The position numbers and the translations under genes were made by a program. A stretch of 64,000 bases of DNA from Gari tellinella (Eukaryota > Mollusca > Bivalvia > Cardiida > Psammobiidae), in assembly GCA_922989275.2 (NCBI GenBank), contig OV277866.1:55171246-55235245 (forward strand), written 5' to 3'. Below, piece after piece: positions 23,019 to 34,649 of the stretch; the stretch's first letter is position 1, and each line of letters begins with the position of its first letter. The notes beneath the pieces were generated by a model that did not search any database, had not been told where the DNA came from, and worked only from the letters and a program-made list of their open reading frames with translations.

Positions 23019-23826
23019 AACACATTAGGAAATGGATGACTGCTATCTTAGGATAGGCTATGTTCTTGCTGCGGATATTGTGGGTCTAAATGGGAGTTCT
23101 GGAGTTGTACCGTTTGTCCGTGCCTGTTTGGTGGATCTTGATGGTAGGGATTGCCCCTGATCTCTTTGAAACCAATTGGCTTGGGGTTTGCGGTATAATT
23201 CAGGGACAGCTTCTTATCTTGATGTTTATAAAGTAAGGGTGTAATTTCAGCCATGGAACATGTATGTCCCGCGGGTATGGGTGGAGGGGTAGATGACTGC
23301 TACCCCATGGGCTGTGTTCATTCTGTATATGTTATGGGTATATTTTTAGTTCTGGGGTTGTACCGTCGACCAATGCCTGTTTGGTGGATCTTTGATGGTA
23401 GGGATACAACTCTGATCTCTTTTAAAACCAGCTGGCAGGGTCTGTGGTATAATTCTTGGACAGCTTCCACCATTTTTAATCATGTCATTGATCTTCTATA
23501 GAGTTTTTAGTTATGGTAGCATGCTATTTTTCCTAGTTATGTTACATTAGGCGGCTTGCATTGGGCACTCTCCTATTATTTCTATTGGTCAGCAATCTTT
23601 AGCCGGTCGGTTCATAGCTGATTGATGGAAGTAATGTGGTTGCCATTTTGGGGCTGTCTTCTGTATGTTTATTTATGTTTTATTTCAGATCTAATTATAG
23701 TTATTTTGTCTTTTCTCGATTTGTAGGTACATTTATGTTATTTCATGTAAAGCGCTTTTGAACGCACAACCCCTGTGTGAAAAGAACGCTATATAAATCT
23801 GGTATAATAATAATAATAAAAAGTAA
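23019..23826 (+). repeat. LINE 3' untranslated region with internal duplication and ATA tail
   Basis: It follows the LINE stop. Two related units start near 23035 and 23288 and share GCCTGTTTGGTGGATC at 23122 and 23374, a period of about 252 bp. The 3' end has AAGCGCTTTTGAACGCAC, then CGCTATATAAATCTGG and a TAA/ATA microsatellite. Such a tail is usual for CR1/L2-type elements. Confidence 0.75.
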
Positions 23827-24116
23827 ATATCAACTCAACTAATATATTTGTATTGATGGTACAGGTATGATTAAACATACAAGAACATATGTATGGTTTT
23901 ACTAGACTAACATTTTGTCTTAGCGAAAAATACTTCTATTTAGGTTCACATATGTTAATAAATATCGGTATACACATTCATTCTGTTATAGTGAAAATCA
24001 TCAAACGCCCAAATCAGACAGATCTTACACAACGTAGATCTAACACATCGTACGTTGATTATTGTGTCAAAGTCAGCAGTAAACCAATCCATCTCGTAAA
24101 CATTATACAACCACCC

Positions 24117-24299
24117 ATAAATACACATTACCAGTTGACAGCGCGATACAGAGTGATGTATTTAGCTCGAGACGTTTTTGTCGGAAATAGCCGATCTGAC
24201 GAGCGCCTTGGCGCGAGTCTGATCGGTTGTTTCCGCCAAAAACGTCGAGAGCTAAATGCAACACTCTGTTGCGCACTGCCAACTGGTGATGTGTTTATT
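24117..24299. repeat. 183-bp near-perfect palindrome
   Basis: ATAAATACACATTACCAGTTG is mirrored by CAACTGGTGATGTGTTTAT. Inner arms TAGCTCGAGACGTTTTTG and AAAAACGTCGAGAGCTA lead to a centre at CGCCTTGGCG, preceded by GATCTGACGAG. The overlapping ORFs on both strands are palindrome translations. Confidence 0.85.
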
Positions 24300-24467
24300 A
24301 TATGCCTTGAATACAAACCAGAAACAACTAAATAGTTGTTTAAATCATTTTATATCCAAAATTTATTAGTTATTTGAAGCAGAACAAGATTTTTTGTATG
24401 TCACAAAGAATAACGCGGCACTCGTACATGTACGTAAATGACGTCACGTCAAACCGAAAGCGAGGTC

Positions 24468-24522
24468 AGAGTAAAATACAAAGTGGCTGATACAAGGTGG
24501 CTGATACAGACTCTTGTATTTT
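24468..24522. repeat. Short inverted repeat with an internal tandem duplication
   Basis: CAGAGTAAAATACAA and TTGTATTTTACTCTG flank two copies of GGCTGATACA. Confidence 0.75.
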
Positions 24523-24682
24523 ACTCTGCAAATACACGCGGAAACGCTCGATATCACTCGAAGGCATATAATAAAAGCGAATTTTTACCGGGGTACTACA
24601 TGTACTGTTAATAAGGATTTAAAATAACTTGAAACAATGCCCCTTGACTTAGTCAGAATACGAAATGATAAATGCTATTTAA

Positions 24683-24919
24683 CACCTTCACTCTCAGTGA
24701 CGCTTAAAAGCGCGCTTGGAAACAATTTGGATCATGACCAGACGCCGCGTCACGCGACGTCTGATCAGGACCCAAACTGTTTAACACTCGTTTTGAAATG
24801 TTTTCAGCCATACTGCCATATTTTTAACTTTGAAACGACATTGCAGACAACGAAAGTGAAGCAGCCAAAAATGAAACGGTAAAGGGGTAAAACTCACGAA
24901 CAATTTGGCAGTGAAGTGG
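24683..24919 (+). mobile_element. P5 TTAA-type MITE
   Basis: TTAA lies at 24679-24682. It begins CACCTTCACTCTCAGTGACG and ends GCAGTGAAGTGG. The palindrome is GACCAGACGCCGCGTCACGC with its mirror. CAGACAACGAAAGTGAAGCA follows. Confidence 0.7.
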
Positions 24920-24946
24920 TTACATGTACAATGAAAGTGTCAAGTA

Positions 24947-25192
24947 CAGTGGAGAAAACTTTATTCTTTCCCAATAAACGCGTTTACGCTAAAACTATTA
25001 TTTGCAGTGCAAACAGTTTGGAGCCAGATCAGACGCCGGGTAACCCGGCGTCTGATCAGGCTCCAAACTGTTTGCCACCAAGATAAACAAGAATTATCAG
25101 AATTGTCCATAAGTTGTTCTTTTCTACGTTTTAGTGCTTTGCGTTTGCGTACGTTTGCATTTAAACGGGAAAGAATAACAGATTATCCACTG
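24947..25192 (+). mobile_element. Family A MITE, 246-bp young subfamily
   Basis: TA-flanked and complete. It differs from its siblings by isolated bases (GTCCATAAG, TTTGCATTT). Confidence 0.9.
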
Positions 25193-25403
25193 TACTAGTC
25201 ATAAACGTCATGTTTAGAACATGTCTACAAGCTGTATATGCATACCTGTATATGGGCGATTGCTGTATTTAGAAGAGAATAATAAAAAACATTTCTTTAG
25301 TAGTCTTCTTTCTTTAGAACCCCCTAAAGTTGTACTCAGACATAATTATAACACCACGAACAAGCTTCAAACGGATACGCACATCCTGGTTAAATTTCAC
25401 ATA

Positions 25404-25560
25404 GTACAGTCGAACTTTGCTATTACGACCACTAAAACGAAGGCTAATTGATTGTATAATAAAGAGGTGACCGCTTAAAGCAGGTTGACAATGAAACATC
25501 AAGTTCCTAAAAGAGCTTTCTGTTTTACTGTCAGGTTGCTTTTAGCGGTCACCTACCGTA
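25404..25560. repeat. Pogo-like end and a P1-like hairpin
   Basis: ACAGTCGAACTTTGCTATTA at 25404 resembles a pogo-type terminus. A hairpin at about 25465-25555 follows, with GGTGACCGCTTAAAGCAGG and its imperfect mirror ending CGGTCACC. No intact element boundary is seen. Confidence 0.5.
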
Positions 25561-26216
25561 AACGCCCTAATATTTAACATAATTTAGTAGAGAGGTTATA
25601 CTATAGTATCAAACTGTGATGAAAATTATATTTTCACGGAAGGAAATAGTTAAACTACTTGCTAACGAATACCCGTGAGTATTGTATGAACTTTACTAAT
25701 GAATGCATATCCTGATAACATATTCTGATCCAAACATCAGCATCATTCAAAGTTTATTCAACATTGTTGAATCCTTAAACGCCAATACCAATCCAAACAA
25801 ATATCATCCTTCGAAACTCTTTGATATCTAGGTGTACATTGTGTAAGGGACAATTGTACTCTTTTTATACACAATGACGATCTTATCGAGTATACTCGTG
25901 TTTAGGGATCAACTCAAGAGTTAATTCGCAATGTAATACACCACTTATAGTTGGATTTTGTAATTGTTATTTACATTTTTAAACACTAACTTTTAATGAA
26001 AACAATGATTGTTTTGGAAGTTACAAGCACACGAGTGTATTACAATGAACTCTTTCTGTTTTCTTGCTGAATGATTTCATTGTAGATATACGAGGGTGAG
26101 TTTAAGACACTGCAGTATTTGAACATACAGCACCATGTTTCATTTGATGTAGAAAACAGTGCAGACTCGTAACGCGTCGTACAATGTATCATCAGGGGCT
26201 ACACTGTTTGACAATT
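25561..26216. other. Intergenic; one degenerate core hairpin
   Basis: No gene is seen. AAACAGTGCAGACTCGTAAC...GGGCTACACTGTTTG at 26152-26212 is a degraded core of the P3/P4 type. Confidence 0.4.
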
Positions 26217-26566
26217 AAATAAATACGAAAAACTCAAGCAGGAAACGCAACACAAACAATACACCCACCTCTCAAGCAGAACACACACACAGTCATACCA
26301 TAACAAACACACACACACACACGCACACGCACAATCCCATTCCTTCATCTACACACTAAATAGAAAACAACACACAAGACAAACATAAAGCAAAGTGAAC
26401 ATAGGAGCCCGCCTTGGTACGGTCAGCAGCAATCAATAATTAATTATAAATCAGCTGGGGGGTTAAACCTGGGTTTAGGGGCGCCCAACCTCACTCTTGC
26501 ATTGTATCTCCTATATTCACCTATACAGACGTACAGTGTACATAAAATATAAACCCTGTTCCACAA
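26217..26566. repeat. Microsatellite-bearing dispersed repeat M, copy 2
   Basis: It matches 13901-14265 over its length with a shorter, interrupted CA array. GTGAACATAGGAG and CTCCTATATTCAC are again in mirror positions. The sequence ends at the same CCCTGTTCCACAA. Confidence 0.8.
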
Positions 26567-26609
26567 TTTCCATTTTAAGCTTTCCACTTTAACGATTAAA
26601 TGATGTGAA

Positions 26610-26824
26610 AGGAATTATCCCATGTATTGGACATAGGCAAACAGTGTGGAAGCTGATCAGACGCCGCATAACGTGCCATCTTATCAGAGTCCACACTGTT
26701 TACTGATATGAATCTCAATATAAAACAAAACAAAAAGGAAAATTTATACAAGCCATCCCTCAGATTAAAAAGAATGGAATAATCCTATATATATAAGTAT
26801 GTAAGAGTCCACTTGGCGCTATGG
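26610..26824 (+). mobile_element. P3-type MITE, left end decayed
   Basis: It contains TATCCCATGTATTGGACATA and the palindrome GAAGCTGATCAGACGCCGC, with a mutated mirror ending CACACTGTTTAC. The right end is CGCTATGGG. Confidence 0.65.
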
Positions 26825-26829
26825 GTTTA

Positions 26830-27920
26830 AAATAACCATCAGCATCTCAAACTCATTGATGTTGTTTAAGTCAGGCAGCAATTTAATCCTTATCTTGTCG
26901 ACCAATCGCAAGCTTGACTAGTATGTGTAAATAGTTTTGTCCAATTTAAACGCGTTATTCCTTCTCTGATCAGGCTCTCAGTCTGTTTTACACACGGAAT
27001 ATGATAAACCAACCTGTGCTTTTCTATATTATACTGGGCTGTGTGTTTTAGGAAAGACTATCAGATATGCCATTGTAATTACCCCCTATGTCAGATGTAA
27101 GGCGCTTGAAATAAACTCGGCTGTTTCCTGGTACAAATGTCTGAAGTATTTTGATTTCTTTATCTAGGAAAGACGAGTGCTGTTGGATTATATATAGTAA
27201 CACAAATCTTTAGTGCATCTAATCACTGACAGGTGTATGAAGTTTGTGTATTTTTATTGGACTGAGATGTAACAAAAACAATGAACTTTTGTTTCTTTTA
27301 ATATACCATGCTAGGTTTCGTTACTTTCATTTTTACCTTTGTATAGACTTGTTATTTTTGTTACAATAATTAAATAATTGTTGTGTACATAATTATAAAC
27401 AATTAAGATCATACTTTTATAGACTCTATCCGTTTGAATCCCTATTTTACCGTTTAAATCTCGCCAAAAACGAGCGACTTGACACGTTCCGTTGTATAAT
27501 TACATGTAGCAGACATACTTCATGTAAAAATTAATTTTAACAACTTTAGTGATGAGCGCGATTTCACTAACATTAACAAACATACTACCTCTATAATTTA
27601 ATATTGTTTGTTTTCATTACATTTGGTAAGCTGTGATTGGCCGTAATTTTTGTTTCATAACTCCATGAAAAAAATAAAATTCAGTCCACGCCTTGTCAGG
27701 ACTACTTTCCCTTAGTCCAACTGCTCCTCACAAGCGCTGCATGAAGCAGGATGCCAAATGACGTCATTGACGTCGGCGTTACTACATAACAACGTCGCGT
27801 TTTGGCGGAAAATATATATGGCGGAGGGACTACAACCTACTTTTTAAAAGCGTTAAAAAAGAACATTCGCGTCAGATTCTCTATTTCACTACTTTCTTAA
27901 ATTCACAAGTGATATTAAAT
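26830..27920. other. Intergenic, no gene recognised
   Basis: AT-rich. TGACGTCATTGACGTCGGCG near 27760 is CRE-like but is not tied to a reading frame. Confidence 0.4.
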
Positions 27921-28075
27921 TATAAGGAATAATTCGAAATATTTATTGTATTCATGGAGGTATGAAAAAAACCTGGTCACACTTTTGTATGAAACCGCTT
28001 CGCGGTTTCATACAGTGTGACCAGGTTTTTTTTCATACCTCCATGAATACAATAAATATTCGAATTATTCCTTAA
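27921..28075. repeat. Near-perfect long palindrome (about 70-bp arms)
   Basis: The left arm begins TTATAAGGAATAATTCG and contains GTATTCATGGAGGTATGAAA. The right arm mirrors it to CGAATTATTCCTTA. The centre is GAAACCGCTTCGCGGTTTC. Arm differences are only small indels, such as an extra A in the left AAATATTTATTG. Confidence 0.9.
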
Positions 28076-29018
28076 TTAAACACTAAGTAACTGTTGTGGG
28101 TTAGTAGGTCCACTTGTGGATCGTTTTAGTTACCAAAACATGAACCAGTATATTTGGATTGTTTGGTAGTTTATTAAATACTGGTCTTGATTAGCAGTGT
28201 AGACCCTGATCAGAGGGCTCTTTTAGCAGCCCTCTGATCTGGGTTCACACTCATTGCAAATGACAGTAATGAGTATATTTAAAACAGGCGCATGATGTTA
28301 AAAGAATGAAGCCGTCTGCTGCTATTGGGCGTAATTCTACCCCTTTAAAAATAGGTCTGACAACCCAAGTAGGAGATGTCTTATTAGGGTCTGTGTTTTT
28401 TCTTGCTGATCATAACTTTATGTTTCCATATTAGACAGAAGAATGATTATCAGTTACCACAAGAGTATTTCAGCCGAACTTTTCCGTCTTACGATGTTGT
28501 ACATGTAGCTGGAATATATTTACTCATAACAAGCTTGCTCAAATTAAACACTGATTCTATGGTCGGGCAAATATGTATTATCTCTCACTGTATTTCTTGC
28601 GAAATATTCTTTAATTTTATACTTACAATTTCTCCTTAACATTTGTAAGAGGACTAAACATTTTCGCCGTCCGATTAAGACCTTAAATGTTTTCAAGAAA
28701 CAATTGTATCGTTGCAAACTGCCAATTTTACCATTCAAGAGTTTGATAAACATACAATCTAAAATCTGCGTTAGAAATCAACATTCATTAGTAATTTAGA
28801 TACCATGGATGTTTCACGTTGGCATCGGTGGCCACAATGCACTCAACTGCATTGCTTCGTTTCCAATCCATCACTTTATCTTTGCAAGATTTTCGATCAT
28901 ACATTCTGCCACACATATTTGATAGTACAGGAATAAAAAGAGAGTTTGATTTCCAAGCGTCTGGTATTTGTAATGTTTTACTTGCCTCTAGTCGCAACTG
29001 ATCATAAACTTATCAATC
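28076..29018. other. Intergenic; one P4-type core hairpin
   Basis: At about 28190-28260 GTGTAGACCCTGATCAGAGG with GCTCTTTTAGCAGC and its mirror resembles the P4 core. Short frames at 28403-29001 on both strands show no domain. Confidence 0.45.
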
Positions 29019-29022
29019 TTAA

Positions 29023-29230
29023 CCCTTTTACTACTTTGCACTTAGCTCAATCATATTTGCAAACAGTTTTGATTCTGATCAGACGCCGCTTAAAGCGGCG
29101 TCTGATCAGAATCCAAATTGTTTGCAGCTCAAACCGATTGTTCTTCGTTCAAATGCTTTAAAACTACGTTTTGAAAATTAAAATCATACGGCAATTGTTT
29201 TAATCTTGCAAAACCCGGGCAGTGCAAGAA
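29023..29230 (+). mobile_element. P5-like TTAA MITE
   Basis: TTAA lies at 29019-29022 and 29231-29234. The central palindrome is AAACAGTTTTGATTCTGATC plus AGACGCCGCTTAAAGCGGCG. The terminal repeats are weak beyond CCCTTTTACTAC. Confidence 0.6.
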
Positions 29231-29234
29231 TTAA

Positions 29235-29880
29235 CAGGTCTAAGAGAGGATTTTAAACAGTAGTAGACAGAAGAAACGCCATGTCTTGGCGCTGTAATGT
29301 AAAATCGGCAATAAAACAACAACCAGAGACAATACACATTAGTTTTATTTGCGCACTATGGAAACGAAATAGGGAATTTGGTACGTAAGCCTAGGATTTG
29401 AAAGATAAATATGTTTTATGCACCGGTACATCTAATGTGATTTCATTAGTACATCAATCAAGTTGTATTCTCAAATAGGCTCAGTCTTACTTGATTACAC
29501 AAGTGTAAATTAGTATATAAAATTTGCTATGTTCACATATTTAAGGAATTCAATGAATAATGAAAATTGCATCAATATAGATACCCATGTACACGCTTTT
29601 ATAGATAAGTAAACCTTTGATTTGTAATTCAGTATCGTTGAGATAGATCTACTATCTGATATGAATTGTAGACATTCTCTGAATCACAAACTGCTTCATG
29701 CTTATAAACAACAATAGACATAATGTTTGAGGTTAATTTCAAATTAAACAAATTTAACAGTATTTCAAACATCTCGCGATGTATAGTTAATCATAATTAG
29801 ACGAAGACCGCAGAAGCCCTTTATGCACTGTTTCAGACACAGATCGGCAACTGGGTAGAACCACAAGTCGACTGGATGGC
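29235..29880. other. Intergenic; a dispersed segment repeated at 30505-30590
   Basis: The stretch around 29625-29705 (GTATCGTTGAGATAG, TAGACATTCTCTGAATCAC) resembles 30505-30590. No gene is recognised. Confidence 0.4.
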
Positions 29881-29899
29881 TTCCCTATAGAAATAGTCC

Positions 29900-29992
29900 A
29901 AGTGCCCGGACCGGAATTCGAACCCGTATCAATGAGTAGCTTATTGATTGTCAGTCACAGTAACTTTACCACCAGGCCACGGACACCCACGA
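29900..29992 (-). repeat. tRNA-derived SINE-like sequence
   Basis: On the minus strand it has CCGTGGCCTGGTGGTAAAG (A-box-like) and GGGTTCGAATTCCGG (B box). The intervening anticodon region does not fold cleanly, so it is not called as a tRNA. Confidence 0.5.
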
Positions 29993-29999
29993 ATCATAC

Positions 30000-30705
30000 A
30001 ATAGAGAAGACATATTCTTTCCACTTTAAAACGCAAACAAAACACAAACACATGCAATTGAATTAAAAAAAACAGTGTTCCTTTCCTACAACGGCCCTCA
30101 AAACAACGATTCCTTCCTTACAACGACCATTGTCGCAGTTCCCTAAACACGACATTTATGCCCAATATATTCACGACTGCAATGTCGTCTGCTTAAAATT
30201 GTCGTATAGCTTGAATCCATATCAGACGCCGCGTTACGCGGCGTCTGATCTGAATTCAAGCTGTTTGCAAATGTAAACTAGTGTCCCTCTCTATAACGAC
30301 TCCCTCTGAACAACGAACATAATGTGTGTCTCCCATTGGGTGTCGTTTTAGAGAGGGAGCACTGTATGGCTAATATTTGAAACTTCAGACTATATATATT
30401 AATATGAGTGGCACACAGTGTTTAGCCTAATCAGAGGCTGGGTTTCCCGAGGAACCCATTACATAGATGCTCATGCACACTACTTTTTGGTTATAAAAAC
30501 ATTTTGTTTAAATCAGTATCATTGAGATATTATCTGAATCTGATATAAATTGCAGACATTCTTTGTATTACAAACTGCCTCATTGTTAATCTAAATGGGT
30601 TTATACAAATTGGTTACCCGGCGTCTGATCTGGCTTAAATTGTTCGCAATAGAAATGATAGTTTTATCGCAAACGTGTTCTTGTGAAAGAATAGCATTAT
30701 GTTCA
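30000..30705 (-). mobile_element. Fragmented family A element split by family E and other DNA
   Basis: The left part (30000-30070) has GACATATTCTTTCCACTTT and AACGCAAACAAAAC. After family E come GAGTGGCACACAGTGTTTAG and, beyond an unrelated 160 bp, CCCGGCGTCTGATCTGGC and an A-type right side. Confidence 0.5.
30073..30364 (+). mobile_element. Family E MITE, well preserved
   Basis: The ends are CAGTGTTCCTTTCCTACAAC and GTTTTAGAGAGGGAGCACTG. The palindrome GAATCCATATCAGACGCCGC is followed by its mirror. It contains AAAATTGTCGT, as P2 does. Confidence 0.75.
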
Positions 30706-30770
30706 GTAGCAACACAAATAAAGTCGTAGCCATTTTCTTTTAATGCTACATGTAAACACATGTAAAGCAG

Positions 30771-31013
30771 GAACCTTTCTTACGGAACGTCGTACGACAA
30801 ATATTATCGTAAGTCAGGTTCTTAAATGTTCAATTATTATTTATTTCTCCATCTAATCCTCTCTAGTGACATCTCATTTGAATCATCTGGAAAAGACCAT
30901 TCCAAAGAGATGTCACAAGCAATGATTAGATGAGGAATCACAGAAATTAGATGTATTTTAAATGTTTGACTTACAAACGTTTTTATCGTACGGCGTTTCG
31001 TAAGACGGACCCC
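30771..31013. mobile_element. Family F-like MITE
   Basis: The end sequences are TTACGGAACGTCGTACGAC and GTACGGCGTTTCGTAAGACG. Inside, CATCTAATCCTCTCTAGTGA and its mirror ATGTCACAAGCAATGATTAG form the hairpin. Confidence 0.7.
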
Positions 31014-31075
31014 TCAGACAGCTTTATCACCTGTTTTCAGACAGATTTGTGTTTCTTCAGACAGAGGCCGCTTAA

Positions 31076-31287
31076 CCCTTTCACTGCCAAAGTAGTTTTG
31101 AGTTTTTTACCCCTACACCGTTATTGTGTCGTCTGCTTCAATATTATTGTCTGCAATATCATTTCAAAGTTAGAATTAAGAGAGTATGACATAAGAAATA
31201 TCGAAACGGGTGTCAAACAGTTTTGATCCTGATCAGGATCAAAACTGTTTGCAAATTCCACTTTAGGCGATTATGGCGGTGAAAGGG
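31076..31287 (+). mobile_element. P2/P5-type MITE with a minimal palindrome
   Basis: TTAA flanks lie at 31072-31075 and 31288-31291. The ends are CCCTTTCACTGCC and GGCGGTGAAAGGG. The core is reduced to CAGTTTTGATCCTGATCAGG and its immediate mirror, without the GACGCCG section. Confidence 0.8.
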
Positions 31288-31987
31288 TTAATACAAGTTT
31301 GACTTTAAATGTTGACAAACTAATGAAAAGATGCTGATTTGAATTTGATAAATAGCTCAGGCAAAACAAAACAATGATACATGTAGGTAACTTAAGTTCT
31401 TAACACATTCCGTTGTTTTGAAGATCTTATAAAAACGCCTATCGGGAAAGTATACTTATTTTTTTCTTTCCAAAAAACACGCGTTTGTGCTAAAACCAAA
31501 AAAACACAACTGCAAGTAGTTTAGAGCCTGATCAGACCACAAACTGATTGCAACTCAGAAAAAAATTGCTAGACATTTTCAGAATGGTGCGTATTTAACA
31601 AGTTATTGTATTTCGTTGCATTTTCATTTAAACAGCAAAACAAAATATATTGTCCATTTTATAAGTTTTGAAAAAGTTCCGTTTGATTAATTTGCATTTG
31701 GTTAACAAACCACAGGTCTTCCAGAAGAATTTCAATACTGTGATATTTTTATTACCAGCATATGTTTCATTTCAAACAGACATATTTCAACTATAAGACA
31801 TATTTCAAATGTTATAGCTCATCACATTCTGTTACATTACCCCCTAGATACATGTGCTTAGTATCATAGTATCATGGTTTATGATTTATTTATTCAAAGT
31901 GTATGGTATATTTATCATTTCAATACCCTTTTTGCACAAGAAGATTTCAGCTTGAACTGGAATTTAATATTGCATTCCTGGCATCCT

Positions 31988-32249
31988 AAACTCTTTACTC
32001 CATATATACTCATTTTTACGCCTAAAATCTATTTCGCTACTGAAGAAATAGTTCCAATTTATACATTCATGGATTATTTAAGTCATGAATATGTATCATT
32101 AGAAATGTGTCCTATAGTATACATTGTAGTAGCAAATGGTAGTTTAAAACAGGCTGGAAGTAAAGCAGAATGCGCCTTCAGGCGCATTCTTCTTTATTTG
32201 CAGCCTCCTTTAAGTGGTGTTCACCAATCAACAGGCTATGGGGTAAATT
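31988..32249 (+). mobile_element. P1-like MITE, diverged
   Basis: It contains CTACTGAAGAAATAGTTCCA and the hairpin AAAACAGGCTGGAAGTAAAG with CAGAATGCGCCTTCAGGCGC. The right end is ATGGGGTAAATTGTTA. Confidence 0.6.
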
Positions 32250-33280
32250 GTTAGATATCTTTACATACAGTGTTAACAACTCAACAGACATCTGGAAACG
32301 CCAAACATAAGCGGTGTGGATAGTATATTACATTTTAGAGCCTCCATCGCAAACGACGATTTTAGTTAATTCTGAAAACAGTTAAGATCCATATAAGACC
32401 CTGTGTTACACTACACTCATATCAATGCTTCTTTAATCAAAACTTTACAAAAATGAAATGTACATTAACTTGCAGACAAAACAGTTCAACATACGATATT
32501 TTACTTCAAAAGGATTACAGCAGACGATTGAATCTGGTAAGGACCAGCAACAACGTATACTTGAATATCTGCTAGGATTGATTCTGTTTAAACATATTTT
32601 TATCGTATGATGTTACATCTCTTTATAATATAGACGTTTTCATTGACTTATTTGTATGAGAATGTCAAAAGTTTTGATCTTGATCAGACGCCGGGTTACA
32701 ATCCTGTTTGCAACTGAACTGTGCACTCAGGCTATGACGATAAAGAGGTAAAAACCCTTAGTCGAACACAGACTACTCGATTCACCTAAGTAGAACTTAC
32801 TTTTTTTCAAAGTTAAAACGTGACTGGGTCACGTTTTAACTTTGCACTAAGGATGTTTCTCTTTGCGAGCTCGAATTGTCAAATATATTTTTCCGTTTCA
32901 TTTAAACGGGAAAGGAGCGCGTCGTATTTCCAACTTTATTGAAATTCTTACTATCGATAACTTAAAGAAAAGGCAAACCTGATACATTCCCCTGTCATAC
33001 ATCTTTCTCGGAGTTCAAATGGTGAAAGGGTATTAATGCAAAGTTGCCCATGTCAAGGTTGATTGAACTCGAAGCAATAGGATTACATGTATTATGAAGC
33101 ATTTGTTTGTAGTTGATATATTATGCTTGATTTTAATACCATTTGTACTGAATATTTGTATTATAATACATGTATCTAACATGATGGATCATGCAACATA
33201 TAATTGAAGTATGGGTTTGAGATCTTCTGTAACAACAGGTTATATGCAACTAAAAAACAGGTTATATGTTATGTAATGTT
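32250..33280. other. Intergenic with two small hairpins
   Basis: AAAGTTAAAACGTGAC and its mirror (32811-32844) form a perfect stem around TGGGTCA. A half core (GATCAGACGCCGGGTTACAA) is at 32680-32705. No gene is recognised. Confidence 0.45.
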
Positions 33281-33285
33281 ATTAA

Positions 33286-33504
33286 CCCATTGGTGCCAAC
33301 GATCCCATATATGGGACATAAGCAAACAGTGAAGACTCTTATCAGACGCCGTATTATGCAGCTTTTGATCAGAGTCTACACTGTTTGCTGATTAGAATTT
33401 CAATATAAAACAAACGAAAATGAAAATTTAGACCAGGCACTTCTTAGAAAATAATGGACTAATCCAATCTATAAGCATGGAAGAATTCACTGAGCACAAA
33501 TGGG
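33286..33504 (+). mobile_element. P3 TTAA-type MITE
   Basis: TTAA lies at 33282-33285 and 33505-33508. The ends are CCCATTGGTGCCA and GCACAAATGGG. The palindrome is partly mutated (CTTATCAGACGCCGTATTAT). Confidence 0.8.
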
Positions 33505-33693
33505 TTAACTCTGTAGCCCTGAGTATTCCCAATGGGTATTACTCTTCGCGGACACACTTTTTGTAAAGGACGAATTTACGCGGCGTTAGGGCTCTACGAG
33601 TTAACATTTCATCTCTTACAGTGACTCATGCAAATTCAATCCACTAAAATATATTTTCCTTGTTTGAAAGGAAACCACAACATTGTTTCTTCA

Positions 33694-33936
33694 CCATTTA
33701 CCTCATAGGAGCGCCTTTTAGCGCATATAATACATTCCTCCACTGAAGAAAATAGTTTAAATTTATTCAGTCAGGAATATGTGTTGCAAGTAATAGTTCA
33801 ATATTCTAGTAGATTGAAGTTTAAAGCAGACTGAAAGGAAGGCAGAATACGTCATAAGGCGCATCCTGTTTTACTTTCAACCAGCTTTAAGTTGTCTCCT
33901 ATCAGCAGTACTAGCAACAGGATATGGAGTGAAAGG
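33694..33936 (+). mobile_element. P1-like MITE, diverged
   Basis: It has CACTGAAGAAAATAG, then TTTAAAGCAGACTGAAAGG with the mirror TACTTTCAACCAGCTTTAA. It ends GGAGTGAAAGGTTAA. Confidence 0.6.
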
Positions 33937-33949
33937 TTAAATAAAACTT

Positions 33950-34425
33950 GTGCTAAGCAGCTACTTTATGGAGAAGGGTGACAGGTATCTATTTAGAGAT
34001 AGACATGGGAAAACTCGAAATTTCTTGTATGAGTCTCATGTTTTTAGTTTAGTCCAGTAATAAGCAGCCAATTATATTAAAAGTGATATTTCGACTTCCT
34101 TCTAATCCATTTAACAAGTATTTTACCTATGATACATATAAAATAGATTTGTCATTGCGAACAAAGTACAACTATAACATACCATATAACCTATGTCAAG
34201 CGGCCATTCTCTCTGGCATTTATGCGAAAAACAGGAATACATATTATAAAAGCTACTAAAGGAGTTTTCTGCATTTGTTGTTTTCCTGCATTGAACAGCT
34301 CCTTTTCTGGCAGGTCATTGGGTCGTTATAACATCATCTCTCCAAAATGACTGCTTAACATAATATAGTTATGCCTGTAAAACGAGTGGTGTCAAATTGC
34401 TTTCCTCAAATGGTGCACATCAACT
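33950..34425. other. Intergenic, no feature recognised
   Basis: No gene or clear repeat is seen. Confidence 0.4.
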
Positions 34426-34429
34426 ATTT

Positions 34430-34642
34430 GTACGTTAGAGGAGGCGTTATTTTCTCCCAATAAACGAGTTCATGCTAACATTGCGGAGCCAGATCGGCTG
34501 GCGTCTGCTCAGACTCCAATCTGCTTGCCACTCGTTAAAACTATTCGTCAAAAATGTCAAGAAAGATAAAAAGTAACATTTTCTACAGTTTATAACATTG
34601 TGTTTGCGTTTCGTTTGAATTTAGATGGGAAATTCTCCACTG
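34430..34642 (+). mobile_element. Family A MITE, decayed
   Basis: The left end is decayed (TTAGAGGAGGCG), and the right end AATTCTCCACTG is intact. The core shrank to GAGCCAGATCGGCTGGCGTC. Confidence 0.65.
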
Positions 34643-34649
34643 TACAAGC

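Noticed and set aside
28403..29001. Short ORFs on both strands near 28.4-29.0 kb
   Set aside because: No recognisable domain, splice pattern or promoter; lengths are compatible with chance.
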